DNA of 64,000 nt from Flavobacterium sp. GSB-24 (GCF_027924665.1 NZ_AP027043.1:1922001-1986000), one strand, 5' to 3'; shown: positions 7,987 to 17,510, counted from the first letter of the stretch. The notes: generated from the sequence alone by a model not told the origin. Translations and numbers: made by a program.

Positions 7987-8059
7987 TAGCGGGAACAGGA
8001 CTCGAACCTGTGACCTTCGGGTTATGAGCCCGACGAGCTGCCTACTGCTCTATCCCGCG
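7987..8059 (-). tRNA. initiator tRNA-fMet (CAT), copy 1
   Basis: Read on the minus strand this is a complete 73-nt cloverleaf: acceptor arm CGCGGGA/TCCCGCT with an unpaired first position, D arm GAGC/GCTC, anticodon loop CTCATAA (anticodon CAT) on a stem with three consecutive G:C pairs, and T loop TTCGAGT. The unpaired position 1-72 and the GGG/CCC anticodon stem are marks of the initiator. CCA is not encoded. An identical copy lies at 22997-23069. Confidence 0.95.
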
Positions 8060-8071
8060 ATGTTTCGGGTG

Positions 8072-8102
8072 CAAAGATACACACTAAATACGGTTATGCA
8101 AA
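8072..8102 (-). promoter_or_regulatory. promoter of tRNA-fMet copy 1
   Basis: On the minus strand TTTG and TATCTTTG are separated by 19 bp, an excellent match to the Bacteroidota housekeeping promoter. The -7 element ends 13 nt before the mature tRNA 5' end. Confidence 0.7.
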
Positions 8103-8150
8103 TAATTTTTGTACTTTATTTAGTATAATTTTTCAAAATCAGGGCTTTTG

Positions 8151-8675
8151 TTAGATTTTAAAATCTAATAATTCCTCGTAAACATTTCCTGTTAAGCCAA
8201 GTAGCAAGCCAAATGCAGGTTCGGTTTTTATTCCTTTTTCTTTTAGTTTAATGATTTCTAATCGGAAGTTTTCGCCTTTGGAACGAAGAATTTGATCTTC
8301 AACAACCATATGTCTGTATCCGTTTTGAAGTTCTGTTGGAGTATTTTGCCCGAAGATTTCGATTTCAAAAGCGTCAATAAAGAAATTCGCAATAACAGAT
8401 TCTTGCTCGTTAATGAGATCTTCTCGAATCGCAAAATTGCTTTCATTTTGGAACAAATCTTTAATTTTCTCCATAAATTCAGATTTGTTTTTCCAATAAC
8501 AGAGAATATCTAAATCACTATTTTCAATATTGATATTTATTGGAATTGTGCCCACTAAAATAGGGTCAAAGTCAGCAAGATTTTCTAAAACTTTATGTTG
8601 ATTTAAAATATGAAATGCGGCTTGCTGTTTTGGGTTTCCTGTTTTTAAATAAGATATGTCCTTGAAATCAATCAT
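8151..8675 (-). CDS. DUF4269 family protein (nucleotidyltransferase-like fold)
   Basis: This 174-aa protein matches the DUF4269 pattern, with a central VGTIPININIENSDLDILCY segment. The G-T..D-x-D arrangement resembles the strand-turn of minimal nucleotidyltransferases, so a nucleotide-transfer fold is plausible, but activity has not been established for the family. No signal or membrane segment is visible. The start codon overlaps the last 8 bp of the upstream glycosyltransferase gene, indicating translational coupling; a functional link is not evident. Confidence 0.75.
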   Translation of the reverse strand: MIDFKDISYLKTGNPKQQAAFHILNQHKVLENLADFDPILVGTIPININIENSDLDILCYWKNKSEFMEKIKDLFQNESNFAIREDLINEQESVIANFFIDAFEIEIFGQNTPTELQNGYRHMVVEDQILRSKGENFRLEIIKLKEKGIKTEPAFGLLLGLTGNVYEELLDFKI

Positions 8676-10200
8676 TTATAATGTCGCTTTTTTCTTCGTT
8701 GATTTCTTGCTCTAACCTCTTATTGATATTGATTTTTGCATTCGTGAAAACAAAAATTGTAGTTCCGTATTCTCTCGCATATCGATTTGTTATTTGACCA
8801 CCAATTGCAGCCGTTTCAAAATACGGACTCGTTTCTTTAAGTTCTTCATTATTTTCGTCATAATCCTTTACACGAATGAGGTTTTTGTACTGAATATCAA
8901 GATCAAACCAATGCAGATAATCAGCGTTGAAGGAAACGGCTTTAATTCCTTTTTTAGAATAAAAATTAATCGCTCCAGCTTGTCCGTAATTATCGCAAAG
9001 CACAATAGTTTCTTTTTTGTTGGGCACTAAATTGTAAATTGAATCAGTTTTTCTGGCCAATTCTTTCCAGCCCAGCATATCGGCAAAATCCTGAGGCAGA
9101 TGATGGTCTTTTCCGTCTTCCCAGCGTAGCATTCCCAGCTTTTTGTACTTTTCTGGATGCTCCACAATATATTCTGGACTTTTGTTTGGAAAAGCAATAT
9201 TATACATTGGAATAAAAAGTAATAATGGAATGAGAATAAAAACAGGTTTTAAAAAACGTTTCCATCCATTATTTAAAATTTCAGATAAAAAAACAGCACC
9301 AAAAGCAATATAAATTGGATATAAACCAATTGCATAATAAGCTTTTGCTTTGAAGTAGATAAAAATTAGAAGAGTAAAAATAAAAGCTCCAAAAAAGAGT
9401 TGATACTTCTTAAAAGGTTTGTAAACTAATAATGCATAAAGTGCACCAAAAATGACAAACAAAGAGCCGATAAAAAATAGAATTTGTTCTTTCAAAAATC
9501 CGATACGATTAACATTTACCAATTGTGTTTCTGCCAATTCTTTCATGTGATGTACAATCGGAAAATGATTATTGTATTGCCAAAGAAGATTAGGCAGAAT
9601 TAAAATTAACCCTAAAATCAAACTAAAATAAAGTTCTTTTTGCGCTACTATTTTTCGCTGATTTGATAGTAAAATGGCAGGAATTAATCCGAGTAAGAGA
9701 AATAAAATATTGTATTTGTTTAGAAAACCAAAAGCAAACGCAACTGCTGCAAAATAAAGCCATTTTGGTTTTTCGGAAATTATGTATTGTATTAAAATGT
9801 AATAAAATACAGTCCAGCATAAAATGTCTAAAGAGTTTGGCTGATAAAGCGTATTGATGCGCAATAAACAAGAAAGCAAAATTCCGAGTGCTCCGAGAAT
9901 TAATGCATAAAGATTTCCTTTTAAAAGTTCTATAGTTTTCCAGACAACAAGAAGTGTTAACGCACCAAATAGAGCAGGGAAGAACTTGATCCAAAAAACC
10001 GAATTCCCTAGAAGGAAAATAATATACGAAAACCATGAAGTTACCGGCGGAACCGATAAATATCCCCAAGCCAAATGATGTGCTTGATCCAAATGCAGAT
10101 ATTCGTCGCGCTGCAAATCATATTCGGGACTAATTAAAACATACTGCAAAACAAATTTTAGAATAATAAACCCAATTAAAATCAGTGTTTTTTTAGTCAT
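8668..10200 (-). CDS. ArnT/PMT-like glycosyltransferase family 39 protein
   Basis: This 510-aa integral membrane protein has about ten to twelve hydrophobic helices. The first periplasmic loop has the family's acidic pair in RDEYLHLDQAHHLAWGY, where Asp-Glu serves as catalytic base in ArnT and protein mannosyltransferases. These enzymes move a sugar from a polyprenyl-phosphate donor to lipid or protein in the periplasm. A soluble C-terminal part of about 150 residues follows the last helix. The substrate cannot be read from sequence. Downstream DUF4269 overlaps it by 8 bp. Confidence 0.85.
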   Translation of the reverse strand: MTKKTLILIGFIILKFVLQYVLISPEYDLQRDEYLHLDQAHHLAWGYLSVPPVTSWFSYIIFLLGNSVFWIKFFPALFGALTLLVVWKTIELLKGNLYALILGALGILLSCLLRINTLYQPNSLDILCWTVFYYILIQYIISEKPKWLYFAAVAFAFGFLNKYNILFLLLGLIPAILLSNQRKIVAQKELYFSLILGLILILPNLLWQYNNHFPIVHHMKELAETQLVNVNRIGFLKEQILFFIGSLFVIFGALYALLVYKPFKKYQLFFGAFIFTLLIFIYFKAKAYYAIGLYPIYIAFGAVFLSEILNNGWKRFLKPVFILIPLLLFIPMYNIAFPNKSPEYIVEHPEKYKKLGMLRWEDGKDHHLPQDFADMLGWKELARKTDSIYNLVPNKKETIVLCDNYGQAGAINFYSKKGIKAVSFNADYLHWFDLDIQYKNLIRVKDYDENNEELKETSPYFETAAIGGQITNRYAREYGTTIFVFTNAKININKRLEQEINEEKSDIIND

Positions 10201-10308
10201 GAAGTTTTTGGTTTTTAGTTGTAAGTGGTTTTCTGTCAGTACAAACGTAAAGCGAATATAATATTTATTTTGATTGTTATAAAAGGTTTGGGTTTCGTTG
10301 TTTTAGAA

Positions 10309-10340
10309 ATAAAAAAAAGCTCCAGATTTCTCTGAAGCTA
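10309..10340 (-). terminator. terminator after DUF4494 gene
   Basis: On the minus strand the arms AGCTTCAGA and TCTGGAGCT enclose a short loop and are followed by eight T residues. It has the same design as the hairpin at 7944-7979. Confidence 0.7.
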
Positions 10341-10402
10341 TTTTATAAAGATTAATTTCTTTTTGTGGAATTTGGAATTTCTTTTTTGAAAATTAAAAAA
10401 AA

Positions 10403-10951
10403 TTATTCCTCTTCTGCTGTTTCAAATTCCATGTGATCTACAATTTCGGCTTCTGCTTTTTCAGGTTTAGAAGCCTTTAAGGTATTGAATCTTTCCAGCA
10501 TTTCTGTTTCGCCTTCTTCACCACTGAAATAAGGGAAAACATCCATAATTGGTGTTTCTGAAATAGACGGAATAGAATATTCGCCCATTGTATTTTTCAT
10601 TATATGAAGTGTGTTGTCAAAAGCCTCGCGAACATCATTTGCCTGAACCAGCATATACATGCTTGTTTTTCTTTCCTTACCGCTTTCTTCATCATAAGCA
10701 ATTAAAGTGATTTTAGATTTAAACCATCTGTCCGCATTTTCAAAAGGATGAATTTCGGCATAGTTTGCCACTTTGATCGCTGTGATTTTAAATTCTTCAC
10801 TAGTATAGGCGGCCATTTCTTCAGTCATTCTTTTTTCAGCTTCTGTATAAGACAAAGCATCAACCAAATAGGGCTCGGTTAAAACTTTTTGTCCTCCAGT
10901 TTCATCTGTTTTTCTATATTTTACTTTGCATTCGTACCAAACTGCGCTCAT
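10403..10951 (-). CDS. DUF4494 domain protein
   Basis: This 182-aa soluble acidic protein begins MSAVWYECKVKYRKTDETG and carries the conserved features of DUF4494, including EPYLVDALSYTEAEKRM and the VANYAEIHPFENADRWFKSK block. The family is nearly confined to Bacteroidota and has no known function. There are no signal, membrane or catalytic motifs. It is monocistronic, with its own terminator downstream and about 400 bp of non-coding sequence upstream. Confidence 0.88.
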   Translation of the reverse strand: MSAVWYECKVKYRKTDETGGQKVLTEPYLVDALSYTEAEKRMTEEMAAYTSEEFKITAIKVANYAEIHPFENADRWFKSKITLIAYDEESGKERKTSMYMLVQANDVREAFDNTLHIMKNTMGEYSIPSISETPIMDVFPYFSGEEGETEMLERFNTLKASKPEKAEAEIVDHMEFETAEEE

Positions 10952-11357
10952 TTCTTTTTAAATTTTTAAGGATGTCAAAGATAAATTTTACATGAAAATA
11001 AATAGTTAAAACTTGAAATAGATATTCACAATTTTGGATGGTTTTTTATAATGTTTTGATGTTCTGATTGTTGTGTTTTTGCTTGGAAAAATACTTTGTA
11101 ATCACATTCATTCTTTTGGATTTTAGAATTGCAAAAATATTTTTTGATTCTAAATTATTGTAAGCCAATAAATTATTTGCCTTTAATTTTAAATTGATAA
11201 AAAAACTAGGTCATTCTCAAACCAAATGGTCAATTTGAACGTAAGTGTGAGAAGATAATGGCTAGGAGTGAGGTAAATTCGAATGGTATTAGTTTTTGGG
11301 GCATATTGAGTTTTGCCACATTTCTAGCTGTTATTTTTTAATAATTTAAGGAATACA
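10952..11357. other. intergenic region, one possible microORF
   Basis: 406 bp between divergent genes. It is very AT-rich. Apart from a possible 27-codon reading frame at 11258-11341 no gene, hairpin or repeat was seen. Confidence 0.6.
11258..11341 (+). CDS. possible 27-aa single-helix microprotein
   Basis: The reading frame MARSEVNSNGISFWGILSFA then TFLAVIF has a hydrophobic C-terminal half that could span a membrane. It lies 16 bp before the next gene on the same strand, so it could be a leader or co-expressed microprotein. No relative was recognised and chance occurrence is quite possible. Confidence 0.2.
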   Translation: MARSEVNSNGISFWGILSFATFLAVIF

Positions 11358-11603
11358 ATGACAGGAAAATTAAACGTTCAAAGATTAAACGAAACACTAA
11401 AATATCTCGAAAGTAAACATCGTGAATTTAAAAAAGCAAATCAAAACGATACTCGAAGTCTTGAATCGGTGATAAAATACATGAAAAAAGATATGATAGA
11501 ACAATACAATTTATCAGATCATCACTCAACGATCAAACAAGAAATTAAAGATACCGAAGCGTTTATCGAGAACGTCAAAGAAATTATCGAAATCAATTCT
11601 TAA
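11358..11603 (+). CDS. small hypothetical protein, helical
   Basis: This 81-aa protein is highly charged and predicted to be largely helical, with heptad-like spacing (LNETLKYLESKHREFKKANQ). No Cys, signal or membrane segment. The family was not recognised. It is monocistronic and convergent with the retropepsin-like gene 27 bp downstream. A small coiled-coil or DNA-associated protein is possible, but nothing specific supports a function. Confidence 0.6.
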   Translation: MTGKLNVQRLNETLKYLESKHREFKKANQNDTRSLESVIKYMKKDMIEQYNLSDHHSTIKQEIKDTEAFIENVKEIIEINS

Positions 11604-11630
11604 AATTATTTTAATGGATAAATTTTATTT

Positions 11631-12590
11631 TTATTCCAGCTTAAATTTTTCGTTTTTGCAATCTAAAATTAAAGTATGATTAAGGAAAAGCTTATTTCCA
11701 ATCATTCCCTGCATGCCTGATTGTTTCATTAAAAAGTTTTGTAGTTTTGATGTACCTTCAATATAAGTAACTTCTGAAAGTGGTAAGGATGCATTTCCAA
11801 ATTGTATTTTCTTATTGGCAGAAGCAGAGAACACAGCCAAAGTATTACCCCAAGAATTTCCTTTTTCAGTTTTTATTGCGCTTGTTTTGGACTTGTACTT
11901 TTCCCAAGTTTCTTTTGTGGTAATCAATTCGTAACCGCTTGTTCCAGAATCATACAATAATTTTAAATTTTCATTGTCGACCTTAGCAGGAATCAAGATT
12001 TTACGTTTTTTAAATTCAAAATCTATAAAATTATTTTCCTGTATTTTTTCGATAAAAGAACATTTGTTATGCTTAAAAGCTAAAACAGTTATTCTTTTTT
12101 CTAATAAATCTGTTCCAATTGTTCCAATTATATTTTCGGCATTTGCATTGTCAAAGTCAATTTTACTGCCATAATTTAAAACTTCAAAATCAGAAGAAAT
12201 AACATTCAAATTTCCGATTTTAAAACCTGTTGAGATTTTATTTTTTTCATTATCGATTTTAATTCGATTAGGAAATTTTTCGGAAATTGATTCTAAAGAA
12301 TTTTTGTAGAAAACAGTAATTGGCGAACCTGAATCTAACTGCATGTAAAATGTCTTATCAATTCCATTTAATTTAATCGGCAGAAGCAGAGCAGCATGTG
12401 AGTTTTCATTTGTAGAAATCCATCTTGTCGGAATATTTTCTGCTGTTCCAGAAACATTCAGGTAGTTTTCTGGTGGTGTAAATTTCTTTTGAAAGTAAAG
12501 ATATCCTCCAAATAATGACAAAACAATAATTGTTACACTAATAATTGCAATTTTCTTAAATAATTTCATGGTTTGTTTTTTCTGCAACAT
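11631..12590 (-). CDS. membrane-anchored retropepsin-like aspartyl protease family protein
   Basis: This 319-aa protein has an N-terminal transmembrane helix at about 14-31 and two aspartyl-protease type motifs, LDSGSPITVF at residue 86 and YDSGTSGYEL at residue 214. Two D-S-G lobes in one chain resemble the duplicated pepsin-like arrangement more than a single retropepsin, and hydrophobic-hydrophobic-Gly elements (IIGTIGTDLL, MIGNKLFLNH) follow as expected for the flap-side psi loop. The protease domain should face the periplasm. Initiation at Met8 (12569) is equally plausible. Substrates are unknown. It is monocistronic. Confidence 0.65.
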   Translation of the reverse strand: MLQKKQTMKLFKKIAIISVTIIVLSLFGGYLYFQKKFTPPENYLNVSGTAENIPTRWISTNENSHAALLLPIKLNGIDKTFYMQLDSGSPITVFYKNSLESISEKFPNRIKIDNEKNKISTGFKIGNLNVISSDFEVLNYGSKIDFDNANAENIIGTIGTDLLEKRITVLAFKHNKCSFIEKIQENNFIDFEFKKRKILIPAKVDNENLKLLYDSGTSGYELITTKETWEKYKSKTSAIKTEKGNSWGNTLAVFSASANKKIQFGNASLPLSEVTYIEGTSKLQNFLMKQSGMQGMIGNKLFLNHTLILDCKNEKFKLE

Positions 12591-12657
12591 TCGGATTTAG
12601 TTTCCGATTTTGGTGAAAAAACTAGGCGACATTTTTACGTCAGTTTTATGACTTTAA

Positions 12658-13197
12658 CTATAAGAAGTTGTGTTTTAGTTTAATAGCTAATCTTTGTTTT
12701 TGGTTTAAACTAATTCCGTTTAATATAACAACAACTAATTTTAAGGAGAGAATTACAATTAACGGAACCAGAAAAAGAGGAAATTCTATAGAAAATGCTT
12801 TTTGAATGAACGGACTCAAGATCATTAAAAACGAAAGTATAAGACTCAGAAAGATTTGAATGGAGATGATTTGTTTTCCAAGTTCTCTGTTTTTAAAGTC
12901 TTTGGTTTTGTAAGTTAAAATTAAAGGGAAAATAATACTTCCGAATGGTATAATAAATCCGCTTAAAGCAGAAAGATTAATTAATTTGGCCCTTTCAATT
13001 TCGCTGTTTTCTTTTGTAGCAATTAGATTTTCGGGTTCAGTTTCTAAAGACTGTGCAATTGTTTTTAAAGTAAATCCTTTAAGAATATTTCCTGCTTCAA
13101 TTCTCTGAATAGTTCGCAATGAAAGTCCAGATTTTTCGGCAAGTTCATTTTGAGTCATGTTTTTTTCCTCTCTCAAAATTTTGACTTTATTCTTCAT
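12658..13197 (-). CDS. XRE-family helix-turn-helix regulator with membrane tail
   Basis: Of its 179 residues, 1-60 form a Cro/CI-type helix-turn-helix (KNMTQNELAEKSGLSLRTIQ, then RIEAG). Residues about 70-170 contain three or four hydrophobic helices with a DUF4870-like look (LSALSGFIIPFGSIIFPLIL). This fusion suggests a membrane-tethered regulator that senses envelope or membrane state. Target genes are not apparent; it may regulate itself. Confidence 0.82.
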   Translation of the reverse strand: MKNKVKILREEKNMTQNELAEKSGLSLRTIQRIEAGNILKGFTLKTIAQSLETEPENLIATKENSEIERAKLINLSALSGFIIPFGSIIFPLILTYKTKDFKNRELGKQIISIQIFLSLILSFLMILSPFIQKAFSIEFPLFLVPLIVILSLKLVVVILNGISLNQKQRLAIKLKHNFL

Positions 13198-13401
13198 TCT
13201 TATAAATTGCTTTGGAAGTTTGCTGACGAAAATAGAAAAAAGTTTTGATCACCGGCGATTTAATTCCTTATTTTCCTTTAACATTTTTAACTACGCATAA
13301 CAGAAATAGAAAAGTTTAATAAAAATTTAATCGTTTTTCTTTAACAAAATTATTAACTTGTTATGTATTAAGAAAGATTTACTTTAACCAAAAATAAACT
13401 T

Positions 13402-14868
13402 ATGCGAGTATCAGTAGTCCGAAAAAATATAAAATTTACACCAGATTCGAGAAGAGTTGTCGCCCGATATTTTATGAACGGGTACGAACGAACCCAACAG
13501 ATGGTACTTCGGATAATGATGTTGGACGAAAAACAAGTTTTACAAACTTTAGAACAAACACTGCGAGAATTTGCGAGACGTCATAGAAACATCTCTGCAG
13601 TTTTCTTTAGACATTGCGAACGAATAAGACCTATTATTGAAGAAATGAAAATTGATTATGAGGCAATGTCTCTTGATCGAAAAATGCTTATTGGATCATA
13701 TTGCACAATGGAATATGCAATTGAATCTGCGGCAATTTTCAATCCTTCAATTGTAGAAGATTTTGACCAAACAGGTTTGGAAGCAGGCGAAAAACGTGTC
13801 GTAATTTCTTTTCGTGCAACTGGCGAAGGTCATATTTCGTCTATTGTTTTTAGAAGAGGAATCTTGGACAGAGACAATAATCTGCATATCATGAAAATTG
13901 GAAACCATATTGATAAAGCCGAAATCGAACATAAGACTTTATTTAATAAGGAAAGATTTTTAACGAAATTGACAGAAATGCATACGACGGATAAATATAT
14001 TACCCAGATTATGCAGGACCTCCCAGATGAATTTGAATTTGCGATTCTCAAAAATATGCTAAACACAGCTTTGAGTGATCCTATTATTCGTGAAGAGAGA
14101 AAAACTGCATTACAGGAAATATTGTGGCTGGCGAATTCGTTTTACGACATACAATTCAAGCACGATTCTGATATTACAGAACGTGTAATTTTTCCAATTT
14201 CTGATTCTGAAAGCCGAGGAATAGAAGATGCTCGTTTTGTACGTTTTGTAGACGATGATGATTCTGTTCGTGTAATGGCAACTTATACCGCTTATAACGG
14301 ACATACAATATTGCCGAAACTTATTTCGACCGAAGATTTTTACAGTTTTAGAGTCATGCCTCTTCATGGTGTTGGCGCTCAGAATAAAAATCTAGCTTTG
14401 TTTCCGAGAAAAATTAAAGGTAAATATGCCATGCTTGCCAGAATAGACGGTGTAAATAATTATATCATGTATTCTGATCGTGCAACACAATGGAATACGC
14501 CAATTCTTTTGCAGGAACCTCGTTATACGTGGGAATTGACTCAGATTGGAAATTGCGGTTCGCCGTTGTGGACAGAAGAAGGCTGGCTTGTAATTACGCA
14601 TGGCGTAGGTACAATGAGACGTTATTGTATTGGAGCTTCATTGTTTGATCTCGACGATCCTTCTAAAGAAATAGGAAGACTTACAGAACCATTGCTTTCT
14701 CCATTAGAAGATGAGCGCGAGGGATATGTGCCAAATGTGGTATATTCCTGCGGTGCCATTATTCATAACGATAGTTTAATACTACCTTATGCAGTATCAG
14801 ATTATTGTTCTACTTATGGTGTAGTTAATTTGGCCGAATTGCTGGATGCGCTTAAGAATAGTAAATAA
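13402..14868 (+). CDS. glycoside hydrolase family 130 protein (mannoside phosphorylase/mannosidase type)
   Basis: This 488-aa protein has a five-bladed propeller signature of GH130. The catalytic region GIEDARFVRF places the conserved Asp at residue 276. Further blades show GPHG-like loops (MPLHGVGAQNKNLALFPRKI) and the conserved GNCGSPLWTEEGWLVITHGV segment. About 90 extra residues at the N-terminus are typical of one Bacteroidota subgroup. Family members act on beta-mannosides by phosphorolysis or hydrolysis. There is no signal peptide, so a cytoplasmic phosphorylase is the better guess, but the subgroup and substrate cannot be fixed by eye. It stands alone; no polysaccharide utilisation genes surround it. 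Confidence 0.88.
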   Translation: MRVSVVRKNIKFTPDSRRVVARYFMNGYERTQQMVLRIMMLDEKQVLQTLEQTLREFARRHRNISAVFFRHCERIRPIIEEMKIDYEAMSLDRKMLIGSYCTMEYAIESAAIFNPSIVEDFDQTGLEAGEKRVVISFRATGEGHISSIVFRRGILDRDNNLHIMKIGNHIDKAEIEHKTLFNKERFLTKLTEMHTTDKYITQIMQDLPDEFEFAILKNMLNTALSDPIIREERKTALQEILWLANSFYDIQFKHDSDITERVIFPISDSESRGIEDARFVRFVDDDDSVRVMATYTAYNGHTILPKLISTEDFYSFRVMPLHGVGAQNKNLALFPRKIKGKYAMLARIDGVNNYIMYSDRATQWNTPILLQEPRYTWELTQIGNCGSPLWTEEGWLVITHGVGTMRRYCIGASLFDLDDPSKEIGRLTEPLLSPLEDEREGYVPNVVYSCGAIIHNDSLILPYAVSDYCSTYGVVNLAELLDALKNSK

Positions 14869-14874
14869 GAGTGT

Positions 14875-15657
14875 TTAACGCTTATTTTTAAGATCTGGAA
14901 TTTTCTCTATCAAATTCTTCCAATATCTCTTGGGCATATGTTTGATATGAAGTTTCGTGTTCTTTCTCGATTCAATGTTAACGCTTGTGAAATAATTGCG
15001 CCATAAATTTTGAAAAAATTCTTCATCCTCATCGGCTATTTCAGCTAAAAATTGGGATGAAGAAATTTTCGAATCAAACGTTAATTCGACAGTTGAGACA
15101 TTTTCCAGGTCATAATAAATGCCATATTTACGTTTTGCATCATAAATAAGCCAGCGCTGGTCTGCGTAACGGTTTTTAAAATGATTTTCTATAATCGGCA
15201 AAACATTGCAGTCGGGTTCGACAATTGCATAATACAATTCATCCTTAGTTAGTTTAAAACGAACAAAAGCTTTCATTCTATGACTTTCTTTTCCAGTTAA
15301 ATGTGTAGCCTTTCTAACATTGAGAACATCATTATTGCTAAAATCTTGTTCGATGTTTTGTGAACTTGAAAACACATATTGCACAAATCGAAATAAGGTT
15401 TCGTCAATCTGATTCAATTCTGATAAAAAAGCATAATAAAGGTTCGTAAAACCACTGGTCGAAAGTTTTTTTTGTAGACCATTTAAAACTCGATTGGCTT
15501 TATTGTTATCTGTCGTTACAAAATGAGTATTTGAAAAAAGTAAAACATTTGAAACTTCTTTTTTAGCAAAAATTACATCTTCGAGCTTATATTCATAAAC
15601 TTCAAAAACAGCTGTAAGCCAGCCTTCATAACTTCCGTCATAAATTACTTGTGTCAT
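14875..15657 (-). CDS. DUF4130 / TIGR03915-type DNA-metabolism protein
   Basis: This 260-aa protein begins MTQVIYDGSYEGWLTAVFEV, the hallmark start of the SAM-associated DNA-metabolism family, and contains TGKESHRMKAFVRFKLTKDE typical of DUF4130. It lies 5 bp after the radical-SAM gene, its regular partner across bacteria. In some genomes this domain is fused to a uracil-DNA glycosylase-like domain; here no such extension is present. Biochemical function is not established; a role in repair or modification of DNA is the family hypothesis. Confidence 0.88.
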   Translation of the reverse strand: MTQVIYDGSYEGWLTAVFEVYEYKLEDVIFAKKEVSNVLLFSNTHFVTTDNNKANRVLNGLQKKLSTSGFTNLYYAFLSELNQIDETLFRFVQYVFSSSQNIEQDFSNNDVLNVRKATHLTGKESHRMKAFVRFKLTKDELYYAIVEPDCNVLPIIENHFKNRYADQRWLIYDAKRKYGIYYDLENVSTVELTFDSKISSSQFLAEIADEDEEFFQNLWRNYFTSVNIESRKNTKLHIKHMPKRYWKNLIEKIPDLKNKR

Positions 15658-15662
15658 TATAA

Positions 15663-16922
15663 TTAAAATAAAGCCAGCTGGTTAGAAAAATTATTTTGGT
15701 ATTTACTGTTTTGTAAATTTAAAATCTGATTTTTTATTTGAACAGAAGTCAAATCTTTCTGCAGATAAAAAGGAGATGCAAATGCTAGAAAAAATTTAGA
15801 GCGATTATAAGCAATTCCTAATTTTTTTAAATCTTGCGGCTGGAGTTTTTTAAACTGTCGGGCGGCAACAATTTTCTTAGCACTCAAAAATCCTATTCCT
15901 GGAATACGCTGAATTAATTCTAAATCTGCGGTATTAATATCAACAGGAAATTGATCTAGATTTCGTAAAGCCCAGCCCAATTTCGGATCGACATCGAGAT
16001 CCAGATTTGGCTGATCGAAACCAACAATTTCATTTACATTAAATCCGTAATAGCGAATTAACCAATCGGCTTGATACAAACGATTTTCCCGAATCATAGG
16101 TACTGGTGTGCCAATTGCAGGAAGTCGATTGTCGTAGCTTATGGGTACATATCCAGAATAGTAAACGCGGCGCATATTCATTTTTTCGTAGAAATAATTG
16201 GCCATGCCTAAAATTTCGAGATCATTTTCTTTTGTGGCGCCAATAACCATTTGCGTACTTTGGCCTGCAGGCGCAAAAAGCGGTGCTTTATAGTTTAATT
16301 TTTTCTCTTCTTTGTAGCCTACAATTTCATTTTTAAGATATTCCATCGGTTTAAGTACATCGATGTGATTTTTATCTGGCGCAAGCAGTTTCAAACTTTG
16401 TTCAGTCGGCATTTCTACATTTACGCTCAAACGATCTGCATAAAGTCCAGCCTCTTTTAGTAATTCGTCACTGGCGCCTGGAATAGCTTTTAAATGAATA
16501 TAGCCGTTAAAATTTTCTTCCAGCCGTAATTTTTTCGCTATTCTAACCAGACGTTCCATTGTATAATCGGGATTATCAAAAATACCCGAACTCAAGAATA
16601 ATCCTTCGATATAATTTCTTCTATAAAAACCAATTGTAAGATTGACAACTTCTTGAACCGTAAAGGCAGCTCGTTTTATATCATTACTTTTTCGGCTGAC
16701 ACAATAAGCACAATCAAAAATGCAATGGTTGGTCAATAAAATTTTAAGCAGAGCCACACAGCGGCCGTCTTCGGTAAATGCATGGCAGATTCCATTTGCA
16801 GAAGCGTCTCCTAATCCTTTATTTTTATTCTTGCGATTGCTCTGACCTGAAGAACAAGAAACATCATATTTGGCTGCATCTGCTAAGATCGCCAATTTCT
16901 CCATCACTCTTTCATGTACCAT
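15663..16922 (-). CDS. radical SAM protein of the DNA repair/modification pair (TIGR03916 type)
   Basis: With the start at 16922 the protein has about 419 residues and begins MVHERVMEKLAILADAAKYD, the usual family start; the frame is open up to 17024. The radical-SAM cluster ligands are Cys67, Cys71 and Cys74 (NHCIFDCAYC). Family-specific DVSCSSG and GDASANGIC segments precede it. A helix-hairpin-helix DNA-binding motif lies at about 333-356 (IQRIPGIGFLSAKKIVAARQ). Together with the adjacent DUF4130 protein it forms a two-gene unit that recurs widely with unproven substrate. Confidence 0.9.
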   Translation of the reverse strand: MVHERVMEKLAILADAAKYDVSCSSGQSNRKNKNKGLGDASANGICHAFTEDGRCVALLKILLTNHCIFDCAYCVSRKSNDIKRAAFTVQEVVNLTIGFYRRNYIEGLFLSSGIFDNPDYTMERLVRIAKKLRLEENFNGYIHLKAIPGASDELLKEAGLYADRLSVNVEMPTEQSLKLLAPDKNHIDVLKPMEYLKNEIVGYKEEKKLNYKAPLFAPAGQSTQMVIGATKENDLEILGMANYFYEKMNMRRVYYSGYVPISYDNRLPAIGTPVPMIRENRLYQADWLIRYYGFNVNEIVGFDQPNLDLDVDPKLGWALRNLDQFPVDINTADLELIQRIPGIGFLSAKKIVAARQFKKLQPQDLKKLGIAYNRSKFFLAFASPFYLQKDLTSVQIKNQILNLQNSKYQNNFSNQLALF

Positions 16923-17210
16923 TTTGATCTTGTTTATTTGTTGTTTGAAATGAAATTTATCACCTTCAAAACTACTCATTTGACTCAAAAATGACTCGAA
17001 AATAGCTGTTCTAAATTGTATCAATTTTTGAGCAGATAAGTAAATATCTATTCTGAAAAATTAACATTCATAATCCGAAAACAGGTATAAATACGCAGCT
17101 GCAGTTTTTTCAATGTCTTTATATTGCGCAACAGTATAAAAATTAATCAAACCCCCTTAATGATTGATTTTTACTAGTATTAGCGAATAATAAACCGAAT
17201 AGCTAAAACG

Positions 17211-17456
17211 ATGAAATTTATACAAGGACAAGATGTAACCTACACTGCATTGAGTGGAATATCTTATAAGGGAACAGTGATCGAAAGAAAAATGGATTTT
17301 AAAAAAGGACTTATAATAAGATCTGCTTCAAAAGAAAGAGATTTTCATTATTTGATTGAAATTCAAAAAAATGGTACAACAGAAAAGATTCTTTGTGCCG
17401 AAAATAATCTCCAACTTTTAGAGAAGAAAAAACGCAGGGTAAAAAAAGCTGCTTGA
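17211..17456 (+). CDS. small hypothetical basic protein, SH3-like pattern
   Basis: This 81-aa protein opens MKFIQGQDVTYTALSGISYK and shows alternating beta-type patterns (GTVIERKMDF, HYLIEIQKNG) with a basic tail KKKRRVKKAA. The pattern resembles small SH3/KOW-like nucleic-acid-binding folds, but no family was recognised. It is monocistronic and ends at a shared bidirectional terminator. Confidence 0.6.
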   Translation: MKFIQGQDVTYTALSGISYKGTVIERKMDFKKGLIIRSASKERDFHYLIEIQKNGTTEKILCAENNLQLLEKKKRRVKKAA

Positions 17457-17477
17457 TTTGTTGGTTAAGGAATCGAA

Positions 17478-17510
17478 TAAAAAAAGCTCCAGATTTCTCT
17501 GAAGCTTTTG
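17478..17510. terminator. bidirectional terminator
   Basis: AAGCTCCAGA and TCTGAAGCTT arms with an A run on the left and a T run on the right. It separates the convergent genes ending at 17456 and 17530 and is nearly the same sequence as the terminators at 7944 and 10309. Confidence 0.75.
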
